From JAZDKP01 sp043802925 (GTDB lineage: Bacteria > Fibrobacterota > OXYB2-FULL-49-7 > JAEUSG01), in assembly GCA_043802925.1 (NCBI GenBank), contig JAZDKP010000009.1, positions 1 to 13,658 of the forward strand: a stretch of DNA of 13,658 nt, written 5' to 3'. Both the position numbers and the translations under genes were made by a program. Below are positions 1 to 6,468 of this stretch, piece after piece; position 1 is the stretch's first letter; each line of letters begins with the position of its first letter. Under the pieces are notes generated by a model, which worked only from the letters and a program-made list of their open reading frames with translations, was not told where the DNA came from and ran no database searches.

Positions 1-217
1 GTGCTGGAATGATTTTCTATGGCCCTACCTAGTCCTGCTCAAAGAGAGCCGCTTTACCATTACCGTGGGTGTTTCCATGTTCCAGCAGGAGAATTCCACG
101 CTCATGGGCAACACCCTGGCCGTGGCGCTCCTCGCCATCGCGCCCGTGGTGGCGCTTTATTTTTTCCTTCAGCGCTTCATTATTTCTGGAATCACCATGG
201 GGGCGACCAAGCATTAA
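1..217 (+). CDS. Carbohydrate ABC transporter permease, MalG/UgpE type, C-terminal end (5' truncated)
   Basis: Seen: an open frame enters from the window edge (first full codon at base 2) and ends with TAA at 215-217, giving 71 residues. It reads FLWPYLVLLKESRFTITVGV, then SMFQQENSTLMGNTLAVALL, then a hydrophobic segment (AIAPVVALYFFLQRFIISGI) and TMGATKH at the C-terminus. Known: the FLWP..VL, the short loop ending in F, the last membrane helix and the terminal G-x-x-x-GA(V/T)K are the usual ending of the second permease subunit of sugar importers (MalG, UgpE, AraQ type), in the inner membrane. The missing upstream part should carry the rest of the permease and probably the partner permease and binding protein. 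Inferred role: uptake of the oligosaccharides released by the secreted enzymes downstream. The gene converges on the AraC regulator, so it belongs to a separate transcript entering from the left. The substrate cannot be read from this fragment. Confidence 0.88.
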   Translation, partial: CWNDFLWPYLVLLKESRFTITVGVSMFQQENSTLMGNTLAVALLAIAPVVALYFFLQRFIISGITMGATKH

Positions 218-225
218 TCGAATAG

Positions 226-244
226 TGCCATAAAATTTATGGCA
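226..244. terminator. 19-base palindrome between convergent genes, possible bidirectional terminator
   Basis: The sequence TGCCATAAAATTTATGGCA is a perfect palindrome around a single central base. It spans the 19-base gap between the permease stop and the AraC stop and includes the last codons of the AraC gene. As RNA it would form a stem of about seven base pairs with a five-base loop on either strand. No clear T-tract follows on either strand, so intrinsic termination would be weak. A protein-binding site is the alternative. Confidence 0.35.
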
Positions 245-1085
245 ACGTGGCGTCAAAGGTGGACTTGTACTGCAGGGGCGTCAACCCGAACCGCTTCCTG
301 AAGAGCCTGCACAGGTAATTGGCGTCGCAAAGGCCCGTCTTCGCGGCAATCTCCTTGAGAGACATGTCTGTCCCGCGCAGCAGGGTTTGCGCCTCCTTCA
401 GCCTTAAGCCCGTGAAATAGATCCCCGGGCTGCCCCCTGTTTCCTTGATGAAAAGCCGCGTGAAGTGCTCGCGCGAACAGCCGGACATAAGGCTCAAGAC
501 CGACACGTCCAGCGGCTCGGACAGGTGGCGCTTGAAATGGCTGATGGCCCATTTGATTTTGTCCTGTCCCTCCCCTGCCTTGCGGGCGCGTAAATCAGCC
601 TGAAGCTCTACTAAAAAGCGGTAACAGGCGGGTGAAGTGGCTTCCAGGTTTTCCCAGGTCTTGTTCTTCGCCTGCTCCATAAGCTGGTAAAGAAACTTGA
701 TGGACCGGCTCTCCCTGCCCAGTTCCACCACTGGGCCGAACTCGTCCATGATTTCCAGGAAAAGGGGTTTGCCCGCGGCGCCGCTCATGCCCAGCCATAC
801 GAATTCCCAATGATCCGTTTTTCCGTCAAAATAATAGCGCAGGGGCCGCTTGATCCATGCGAGAAAGGCCTTTCCGGGCACCACCTTGAATGTTTTACCC
901 TGGGTTTCAAGAATGCCGTAGCCGGAAAGGGTGTATTGGATGAAGTAATAGTCGTATTCAATCCAGAGCTTCTTGTTGTCCCACCAGTAATCCGTTGTTT
1001 CTACACGCTGGTGGCCCATTGCCATGGGTCTGACCGCCGTGGTCCGGAGGGTATACCTTTGCGGAAAACGGTAAATTTTATTCAT
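237..1085 (-). CDS. AraC-family transcriptional regulator with N-terminal sugar-sensing cupin
   Basis: The 282-residue protein has an N-terminal beta-rich half of the AraC ligand-binding type (about residues 30-150; e.g. YYFIQYTLSGYGILETQGK, VVPGKAFLAWI, WEFVWLGMSG). Its C-terminal half (about residues 178-282) carries the two helix-turn-helix motifs of AraC proteins: DVSVLSLMSGCSREHFTRLF and MSLKEIAAKTGLCDANYLCR, followed by LFRKRFGLTPLQYK, the usual AraC signature end. Known: such proteins bind a sugar through the cupin and activate nearby catabolic promoters. The gene is divergent from the GH78 operon, about 110 bases away, and is probably its activator (inference). Start choice: ATG at 1085 is preceded by AGGATAA; in-frame ATG at 1109 and GTG at 1112 would add eight or nine residues but have no good ribosome-binding site. 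The inducer is unknown; rhamnose or a rhamnose oligosaccharide would fit the neighbours. Confidence 0.9.
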   Translation of the reverse strand: MNKIYRFPQRYTLRTTAVRPMAMGHQRVETTDYWWDNKKLWIEYDYYFIQYTLSGYGILETQGKTFKVVPGKAFLAWIKRPLRYYFDGKTDHWEFVWLGMSGAAGKPLFLEIMDEFGPVVELGRESRSIKFLYQLMEQAKNKTWENLEATSPACYRFLVELQADLRARKAGEGQDKIKWAISHFKRHLSEPLDVSVLSLMSGCSREHFTRLFIKETGGSPGIYFTGLRLKEAQTLLRGTDMSLKEIAAKTGLCDANYLCRLFRKRFGLTPLQYKSTFDATLP

Positions 1086-1092
1086 AGTCACA

Positions 1093-1135
1093 ATTATCCT
1101 ATCATACATCACAAAAACACTATTTTCAGGATAAT
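1093..1135. promoter_or_regulatory. Inverted repeat in the divergent promoter region, possible AraC operator
   Basis: ATTATCCT at 1093-1100 and AGGATAAT at 1128-1135 are exact reverse complements separated by 27 bases. The left arm overlaps the probable ribosome-binding site of the AraC gene. The right arm lies in the spacer of the candidate GH78 promoter. This placement would suit control of both genes by one regulator. The region is AT-rich and the arms are only eight bases, so chance is a real alternative. Confidence 0.3.
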
Positions 1136-1151
1136 ATAATTTATTTATACT
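1123..1151 (+). promoter_or_regulatory. Candidate promoter of the GH78-esterase-GH78-GH4 operon
   Basis: TTTTCA at 1123-1128 (four of six matches to a sigma70 -35 box) and TATACT at 1146-1151 (-10) are 17 bases apart and would start transcription near 1158, leaving a leader of about 40 bases. A separate TATAAT at 1135-1140 lies nearby but lacks a matching -35. FCB-group promoters often differ from the E. coli consensus, so this call is tentative. Confidence 0.35.
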
Positions 1152-1196
1152 TAGTTATCGAGATTACATTTATCCCATAACAACGCGGGAGCCGCT

Positions 1197-4100
1197 ATGA
1201 GGAATATCATCCTTTCATCCGCATTCCTTATGTTCATCACCCTTTCCCAGGCAGCGAGTCCGGACGCGCCCATCCGTTTGCGCGTGATTGACTCCTACGA
1301 ACAGCTGGGGATAGACCGGAGCGCGCCCAGGTTCGGGTGGATGACAACGGACGCTGACCGGGGGGAGTCCCAGAGCGCCTATCAACTCATTGTGGCCTCA
1401 AGCCAGTCCAATATTAACGCCAATACCGGGGACATGTGGTCCAGCGGATGGGTGAATTCTTCAGCGCCGACAAACATCACCTACCACGGTACCGCTCTTT
1501 CAAGCTGCGCGCAATACTGGTACAAGGTCCAGACAAAGGACAAGGACGGGAACACGTCGGCCTGGAGCGCAGCCGCTTCCTTTTCAACGGGTTTTTTAAG
1601 TCCATCAGACTGGGACGCGGGAACCGCGTGGATTCAATCCGATTTTCCGGATTCAGAGGTCGCGAAATGCCCCCTATTCCGCCGGGAATTCACGGTCAGC
1701 AAGACCGTGCGCCGCGCCACCATTACTATCTGCGGCCTGGGCCATTATGAACTTTACATCAACGGATCACGAATCGGCGACCATGTGCTGGATCCGCTCT
1801 GGTCTGAATACACAAAAACCTGCTATTACGCTACCTACGATGTCACGGCCAATCTCAGTACAAGCGATAACGCCATCGGCGTGATTCTTGGAAACGGCTT
1901 TTATAACAGTTTCAGCAATCCCCGTCACGTCTACGCGCAGACGAACTACGGCCCCAAGAAACTCATCGCCGAGTTGCGCATCGAATACACGGACAATTCC
2001 ACGGCTAAAATTATAACCGACGCTTCCTGGAAATTCGCGAAAAGCCCCATCACATTTTCCAGTATTTACGGGGGCGAGGACTATGATGCGCGCCTGGAAC
2101 AGTCCGGATGGGCCGACGCGGGCTTCAATGACGCCTCGTGGAAAAGCGCGATTGAATGCAGCGGCCCGGGCGGTGCGCTTGTCTCCCAGTTCGCGCCGCC
2201 TGTGAAGGTGCGCCATGTCCTGAGTGCCGTGTCTTCAAGCGGCAATAACTACACCTTTTCAACCAACTGCGCCGCACAGCCTGAAATCACCGTGAACGGA
2301 ACAGCGGGCTCCGTTGTTAAAATAGGGCCCACCATCATCGGAGGCGAGTGCTATTACACCCTGAAAGGCGGCGGTCCCGAGACCTGGCACCCGGCCTTTT
2401 ACTACGACTTCGTGACCTCTCCGTTGACGGTCCAGGTTATCAGCGGCAGCGCAACCATTCAGGACGTCAAGCTCCGCTATGTGTATAGCGCCGCGGATTC
2501 GGTGGGAAGTTTTTCCTGCTCCGATGTCTGGATTAACAAGATACACCAAATCATACTGGAAGCTATCCGGAGCAACCTGCAAGCAGTGCATACCGATTGT
2601 CCGCATCGGGAAAAGCTGGGTTGGCTGGAAACTTCAGGGTTGATGGGGCCCTCCATCATGTACAATTTCGACGTGTCAACGCTTTGGAGCAAAATCGCCA
2701 AAGACTGCAGGGATGGCCAGGCTGTCGGGGGCGCTGTTCCCGCCACGGTGCCCAATTATCTGCACATGGACGGGGACAATGCCTGGTCCAGCTCCATTAT
2801 CATCTGTCCCTGGCTGGTCTACCGGTATTCCGGTGCCACCCGGGCCATTGAAGACGGTTATACGGCCATGAAGGCCTATGACAACACCCTGGGAGACGGA
2901 ATCATCGGTTATCATTGGGGCGACTGGGGCAACCCCAGCCCCTATGGCAGAGAAAGCCAAGGTCCCGAGACCGGGATTTCATTTTATGACTCAAAAATAC
3001 TGGCCCAGGCAGCCGAGCTTCTTGGAAATACCGCGGATCAGGCTTTTTTTTCAAACCAAACGGCCAGAATCGCGGAACATTACAACAATGTCTTTCTCAA
3101 CAATTCAGGCTATTACGGACGAGGGCCTTCGCCCACGGCCAACTCCCACCAAGCCCTGCAGGCCGTTGCGTTGGATTTTGACATGGTACCGCCGGGGAAA
3201 GAGGCCTCGGTCTTAAACCAGCTCCTCTGGCTCATCACGGCCCGGGACAACGGCCACTTGGGTTGCGGTGAGGTCAGCCTGCCTTCGCTTTGGCGGGCCC
3301 TGGACAAATACGAGCATAATGAACTCGCCTATGCCATGATTATGCAGCCCCTGTCTCCCAGCTACTATGCTTTTGTCAAAGACCCGAATATACGGACCTT
3401 GCCGGAATTTTTCAAAGACGGGGCCGAGCCCGGCAGCTGTCATGACATGTTGGGCCATGTGGAGGAGTGGTTTTACAGCGCCCTGGCAGGCATTTCTCCT
3501 GCTAAACCGGGATACGAGGAAATCCGGATAGCACCCCACGCCGTGGGAGGAATGACCGCATGCAGCGCCAGCGTCATGACCGTGCGGGGGCTTGTTTCCT
3601 CGCGCTGGGTAAAAAGCCCGGGCGAATTTGATTTGAACGTTGCCATCCCGGTAAACAGCTTTGCCACGGTCTGCCTTCCAAAATGGAGCAACATGACCCT
3701 CCGTGAGAGCGGCACAGCCATTTGGCAATCGAACGCGCCGGCCGGAAGCGTGGCCGGACTCGCTTTCAAGGACAGCACAGGCGCGCATGTGTCATGGACC
3801 GCAGGTTCCGGCAATTACACCTTTGTCCTGACAGGCACGGAACCCGCTGTCACCCCGCTTGCACCGACGCCGCCTGACACGGTTCCCTTTGAGCCGCTTA
3901 TCCAGTACCAGAATTACACCAATGTGGCCCTGGCTGTCAACGGCGCCACCGTTGCCGCCTCATCACAGATACTCGGCAACTATCCGGCAAACGGCGTTAT
4001 CAACGGCAACAGAACCTCCTCCGACTGGGGCCAGGGCGGCGGCTGGAACGATAACACATATAACAACTGGCCTGACTGGGTACAAATCACTTTTAACAAC

Positions 4101-4691
4101 ACCTATACCCTGTCGGAAATAGATGTGTTCAGTTACGGATCTTCCTCGCCACCCACATTGGCGACGCTTGGGGGCGAATTGTCCGCCTTTGACGTGCAAT
4201 ATTGGGATGGTTCAAACTGGATTACAGTGCCGGATGGAAGCGTTTCCGGGAACTTCAACGCCTGGAAAAGATTCCCGCTTCCACCGGGCATCACGACCGA
4301 CAGAATAAGGGTGGTGGTGAACTACGGGTTTAATGGCGACTATGTCAGGATGATGGAAGTCGAGGCGTGGGCCGCGGGGCAGACGGGAAACCAGAAACAA
4401 AGCCTTGCCGTGGCCGCGCCAAAATGCTTTGAGCTGACAGGTATTTTTCCCAATCCCTTCTCCGGAGCGGCCCGGATTCAGTTCGGCGTTCCTGCCCAGC
4501 AGAAGCGGGAAATGTCCCTTCGGATATACGACATTGAAGGACGGCTTGTACAGACCCTTGTCAAGGGAAGCCTGAGACCGGGTTATCACTCCGCCGCGCT
4601 CAACAGCCGGGGGTTGGTCAACGGCGTTTATTTCTGCCGCATGCGGGCGCCGGGGTTTGAAAAAAGCATCAAGCTGCTGCTGTGCAAATAA
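1197..4691 (+). CDS. Secreted GH78 alpha-L-rhamnosidase-like enzyme with F5/8 type C domain and T9SS sorting domain (copy A)
   Basis: The protein has 1164 residues and a GCGGGAG ribosome-binding site five bases before ATG. Order of parts: signal peptide (1-19, cut after SQA); Fn3-like domain (about 22-130); rhamnosidase N-terminal jelly-roll with IYGGEDYDAR (about 145-310); beta domain; (alpha/alpha)6 barrel (about 435-770); C-terminal beta domain with PGYEEIRIAPHAVG; Pro/Thr linker (about 880-900); F5/8 type C (discoidin/CBM32-like) domain from about 906; T9SS type A-like sorting domain from Cys1077 (FPNPFSG to KLLLCK). The GH78 motif DCPHREKLGW is present: Asp467 and Glu472 align with the rhamnose-binding Asp and the catalytic-acid Glu of characterised GH78 enzymes, and Glu737 in TLPEFF aligns with the catalytic-base region (TxWExW). 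Family knowledge: GH78 hydrolyses terminal alpha-L-rhamnose by inversion. The WLETSG after the motif departs from the usual WxGD, so rhamnosidase activity is probable but not certain. The esterase gene follows 13 bases later. Confidence 0.9.
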   Translation: MRNIILSSAFLMFITLSQAASPDAPIRLRVIDSYEQLGIDRSAPRFGWMTTDADRGESQSAYQLIVASSQSNINANTGDMWSSGWVNSSAPTNITYHGTALSSCAQYWYKVQTKDKDGNTSAWSAAASFSTGFLSPSDWDAGTAWIQSDFPDSEVAKCPLFRREFTVSKTVRRATITICGLGHYELYINGSRIGDHVLDPLWSEYTKTCYYATYDVTANLSTSDNAIGVILGNGFYNSFSNPRHVYAQTNYGPKKLIAELRIEYTDNSTAKIITDASWKFAKSPITFSSIYGGEDYDARLEQSGWADAGFNDASWKSAIECSGPGGALVSQFAPPVKVRHVLSAVSSSGNNYTFSTNCAAQPEITVNGTAGSVVKIGPTIIGGECYYTLKGGGPETWHPAFYYDFVTSPLTVQVISGSATIQDVKLRYVYSAADSVGSFSCSDVWINKIHQIILEAIRSNLQAVHTDCPHREKLGWLETSGLMGPSIMYNFDVSTLWSKIAKDCRDGQAVGGAVPATVPNYLHMDGDNAWSSSIIICPWLVYRYSGATRAIEDGYTAMKAYDNTLGDGIIGYHWGDWGNPSPYGRESQGPETGISFYDSKILAQAAELLGNTADQAFFSNQTARIAEHYNNVFLNNSGYYGRGPSPTANSHQALQAVALDFDMVPPGKEASVLNQLLWLITARDNGHLGCGEVSLPSLWRALDKYEHNELAYAMIMQPLSPSYYAFVKDPNIRTLPEFFKDGAEPGSCHDMLGHVEEWFYSALAGISPAKPGYEEIRIAPHAVGGMTACSASVMTVRGLVSSRWVKSPGEFDLNVAIPVNSFATVCLPKWSNMTLRESGTAIWQSNAPAGSVAGLAFKDSTGAHVSWTAGSGNYTFVLTGTEPAVTPLAPTPPDTVPFEPLIQYQNYTNVALAVNGATVAASSQILGNYPANGVINGNRTSSDWGQGGGWNDNTYNNWPDWVQITFNNTYTLSEIDVFSYGSSSPPTLATLGGELSAFDVQYWDGSNWITVPDGSVSGNFNAWKRFPLPPGITTDRIRVVVNYGFNGDYVRMMEVEAWAAGQTGNQKQSLAVAAPKCFELTGIFPNPFSGAARIQFGVPAQQKREMSLRIYDIEGRLVQTLVKGSLRPGYHSAALNSRGLVNGVYFCRMRAPGFEKSIKLLLCK
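3912..4691 (+). repeat. 3' targeting module, copy 1 (F5/8 type C plus T9SS sorting domain)
   Basis: This is the first of three copies of a roughly 780-base block encoding YTNVAL...G.INGNRTSSDWG...GELSAFDVQYW...DY.RMMEVEAW followed by the sorting domain. The other copies are at 5548-6330 and 9178-9960. Copy 1 and the 9178 copy are close at DNA level: 4332-4489 matches 9601-9758 with three differences, all in third codon positions. The 5548 copy is more diverged except at its 3' end. Confidence 0.85.
4656..4691 (+). repeat. 36-nt gene-end repeat, copy 1
   Basis: These are the last 12 codons of the first GH78 gene (FEKSIKLLLCK plus stop). They are identical to 6295-6330 and differ by one base from 6420-6455 and 9925-9960. 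The first three-gene copies share about 64 bases up to the stop, with at most two differences. Confidence 0.9.
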
Positions 4692-4694
4692 AAC

Positions 4695-4699
4695 GGAGG
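4695..4699 (+). promoter_or_regulatory. Ribosome-binding site that sets the esterase start at 4705
   Basis: GGAGG lies five bases before ATG 4705, which opens directly into a signal peptide. An in-frame upstream ATG at 4657 lies inside the end of the previous gene and would place an out-of-frame translation of the repeat before the signal peptide, so it is rejected. Confidence 0.7.
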
Positions 4700-4704
4700 C
4701 TCTG

Positions 4705-6330
4705 ATGATAAAGGCATTTCCAGTTATCGTATTCATCTTTCTAACATTCCCCGATGTTTTCTGCGACACTCTGTTTGGCGGTGAACGGCTTTACATCAAA
4801 ATCGGAACGGACAGCGGCTTTGTGATCCAACCTCCCGTCCCTGCCGAAGACGGCAGCAAACCCTGCGTCTGGTTTGCGCCGACCTTTATCGGCACCGGCA
4901 ACGACTATCCGGCCAGCTGTAATGCATGGTATTTGTCACGCCTCATCCAGCAGGGTTTTTGGGTCTGCGGAGTGGATGTGGGGGAATCTTACGGCAGCCC
5001 CAGGGGCCGGAAGCTATTCAACGACATGTACGATTCCCTCATGGCGCGATACCAGTTGGACCCGAAAATGGTGCTCATGGCGCAGAGCCGGGGCGGCCTC
5101 ATGCTATACAACTGGGCGGCTGACAGCGGAAACAGCGAAAAGGTCTCACGCATTGCCGGCATTTATCCTGTGGGAGACCTCCGCAGTTACCCCGGACTTG
5201 GCACGGCGGCACCTGCCTATGGCATGGCAACGCAACAGCTCTCTGACAGCTTGTCAAGCCATAATCCGATTGACCGGTTAAAACCCTTGTTTGATGCGGG
5301 CGTCAAAATACTCCATATCCATGGCGATGTTGACGGCCTGGTACCTCTTGCGCAGAACAGCCAGGTCATTTACGACCGCTATACCGCAATGGGCGGTGAC
5401 ATGAGGCTCATTGTGGTGCCGGGGTACGGGCACACCGAGGCCGCGGTCTTCTTTCAAGATCCGCGTGTACTGGACTTTATGCTCGGGAAACCGGACACAA
5501 CAACGCCCCCGGATACGACGCCGGTGGATTCCCTTCTGGATTATGCGAGTTATACGAATGTCGCATTGGCGTCCCATGGTGCAACGGCTTCCGCTTCCTC
5601 GCAGTATAGTCTCTCTTTTCCGGCAGCCGGGGTGATAAACGGAAACCGCACATCCTCGGATTGGGGCATGGGAGGGGGTTGGAACGACGCGACCCTTTCC
5701 GTTTGGCCCGATTGGATCGAAATCGATTTTGGCTCACCTTCTGATATCCGGGAAATAGACGTATTTAGTTATGGCGGCGGCTCCGTGGAGCCTACGTTGA
5801 CGGCTTTAGGCGGGGAATTGTCCGCATTTGATGTGCAATATTGGAATGACACCATTTGGACGGCGGTCCCGAACGGAAACGTTTCAGGAAGCGCTTTTTT
5901 ATGGAACCGGATTTCCCTTCCGTCGGGCATCACCACAAGCAAAATCAAAGTCATCGTCAATCAAGGGAGCCAAGGGGATTATACGCGAATGATGGAAGTG
6001 GAAGCATGGTCGCCCGCCACCACCAAAGCACAGCAGTCCATGCTTAACGTGCCTGTTCCCGGGTGCTTTGAACTGACCCGTGTTGTTCCCAACCCCTTTT
6101 CCGGAGCGGCCCGGATTCAGTTCGGCGTTCCTACCGGGCAGAAGCGGGAAATGTCCCTTCAGATATACGACATTGAAGGACGTCTTGTGCAGACCCTTGT
6201 CAAAGGAAGCCTGCAACCGGGCCATCATGCAGCCATGCTCAACGGCCGGGGGCGGGTCAACGGTGTCTATTTCTGCCGCATGCGGGCGCCGGGGTTTGAA
6301 AAAAGCATCAAGCTGCTGCTGTGCAAATAA
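4705..6330 (+). CDS. Secreted alpha/beta-hydrolase, probable carbohydrate esterase, with F5/8 type C and T9SS sorting domains
   Basis: The protein has 541 residues. A signal peptide (about 1-20, MIKAFPVIVFIFLTFPDVFC) is followed by an alpha/beta-hydrolase domain (about 25-265). A plausible triad is visible: Ser128 in the elbow AQSRGG, Asp210 in HGDVDGLVP and His243 in GYGHTEA; GVDVGESYGSPRG (about 89-101) fits the region after strand 4. A Thr/Pro linker (DTTTPPDTTPVD) leads to an F5/8 type C domain (about 282-435) and a sorting domain from Cys454, both close relatives of those on the flanking GH78 proteins. The fold resembles prolyl-oligopeptidase-like esterases (family knowledge). Removal of acetyl or feruloyl groups from the glycan attacked by the rhamnosidases is an inference from context; a peptidase or other esterase cannot be excluded. 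The gene is 13 bases after the first GH78 gene and so probably co-transcribed. Confidence 0.82.
   Translation: MIKAFPVIVFIFLTFPDVFCDTLFGGERLYIKIGTDSGFVIQPPVPAEDGSKPCVWFAPTFIGTGNDYPASCNAWYLSRLIQQGFWVCGVDVGESYGSPRGRKLFNDMYDSLMARYQLDPKMVLMAQSRGGLMLYNWAADSGNSEKVSRIAGIYPVGDLRSYPGLGTAAPAYGMATQQLSDSLSSHNPIDRLKPLFDAGVKILHIHGDVDGLVPLAQNSQVIYDRYTAMGGDMRLIVVPGYGHTEAAVFFQDPRVLDFMLGKPDTTTPPDTTPVDSLLDYASYTNVALASHGATASASSQYSLSFPAAGVINGNRTSSDWGMGGGWNDATLSVWPDWIEIDFGSPSDIREIDVFSYGGGSVEPTLTALGGELSAFDVQYWNDTIWTAVPNGNVSGSAFLWNRISLPSGITTSKIKVIVNQGSQGDYTRMMEVEAWSPATTKAQQSMLNVPVPGCFELTRVVPNPFSGAARIQFGVPTGQKREMSLQIYDIEGRLVQTLVKGSLQPGHHAAMLNGRGRVNGVYFCRMRAPGFEKSIKLLLCK
5548..6330 (+). repeat. 3' targeting module, copy 2
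   Basis: This is the same F5/8 type C plus sorting-domain module, here fused to the esterase. The F5/8 half is clearly diverged from the copies on the GH78 genes (for example ATLSVWPDWIEIDF against NTYNNWPDWVQITF), while the sorting-domain half is nearly identical, for example around 6099-6130. Confidence 0.85.
6295..6330 (+). repeat. 36-nt gene-end repeat, copy 2
   Basis: This is the end of the esterase gene, identical over 36 bases to 4656-4691 although the catalytic domains upstream are unrelated. Confidence 0.9.
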
Positions 6331-6419
6331 GATCGATTTTGAATTTGGAAAGGGGTTAAGAATATGACAAAAGAAAGGTTGTTACCCGATAAGAAAATAG
6401 GCAATAAAACGGAGGGGAA

Positions 6420-6455
6420 TTTGAAAAAAGCATCAAACTGCTGCTGTGCAAATAA
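6420..6455 (+). pseudogene. Fossil 3' end of a lost T9SS-targeted gene (36-nt repeat, copy 3)
   Basis: The 36 bases are identical to the end of the second GH78 gene (9925-9960), stop codon included, and one base off the other two gene ends. Here they are not attached to any matching coding sequence: upstream there is only GGGGAA and then a second junction remnant. In its original frame it would encode FEKSIKLLLCK plus stop. It is best explained as the remains of a further gene of the same family, removed by deletion or left by an incomplete duplication. Confidence 0.75.
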
Positions 6456-6459
6456 AACC

Positions 6460-6464
6460 AGGAG
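6460..6464 (+). promoter_or_regulatory. Ribosome-binding site that sets the second GH78 start at 6469
   Basis: AGGAG lies four bases before ATG 6469. That ATG gives a clean signal peptide and aligns without gaps to the start of the first GH78 protein, so it is preferred over ATG 6364. Confidence 0.65.
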
Positions 6465-6468
6465 TTTT

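Larger units (their letters stand above)
6331..6468 (+). other. Spacer built from remnants of older gene junctions
   Basis: This 138-base gap is made of recognisable pieces. Its start (6331-6365) loosely resembles the spacer after the second GH78 gene (9961-9995), with GAAAGGGGTTAAGAAT against GAAAGGGTGGTTAAATAT. AATAAAACGGAGG at 6403-6415 matches 4687-4699, the junction after the first GH78 gene. Bases 6420-6455 repeat a gene end. An ATG at 6364 opens an in-frame extension of the next gene (MTKERLLPDKKIGNK...), which would bury the signal peptide and is judged not to be the real start. Confidence 0.7.

Noticed and set aside
3043..3050. Run of eight T's in the first GH78 gene as a possible slippage or frameshift site
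   Set aside because: The frame is intact on both sides and aligns with the paralogue; nothing indicates programmed or accidental frameshifting.
4657..4704. In-frame upstream ATG extending the esterase by 16 residues (through CCCANK)
   Set aside because: It overlaps the end of the preceding gene, has no ribosome-binding site and would place a charged, Cys-rich stretch before the signal peptide; ATG 4705 has GGAGG at the right distance.
4705..4764. Lipoprotein signal for the esterase because Cys20 ends the hydrophobic segment
   Set aside because: The residues before Cys (DVF) do not match the lipobox, and a C-terminal T9SS sorting domain already explains its surface delivery.
6364..6468. Upstream ATG extending the second GH78 protein by 35 residues, with the same Cys-rich stretch
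   Set aside because: The stretch is the shifted-frame reading of the fossil gene end. ATG 6469 has AGGAG upstream, starts a signal peptide and aligns with the start of the first GH78 protein. The recurrence of CCCANK is a by-product of the DNA repeat.
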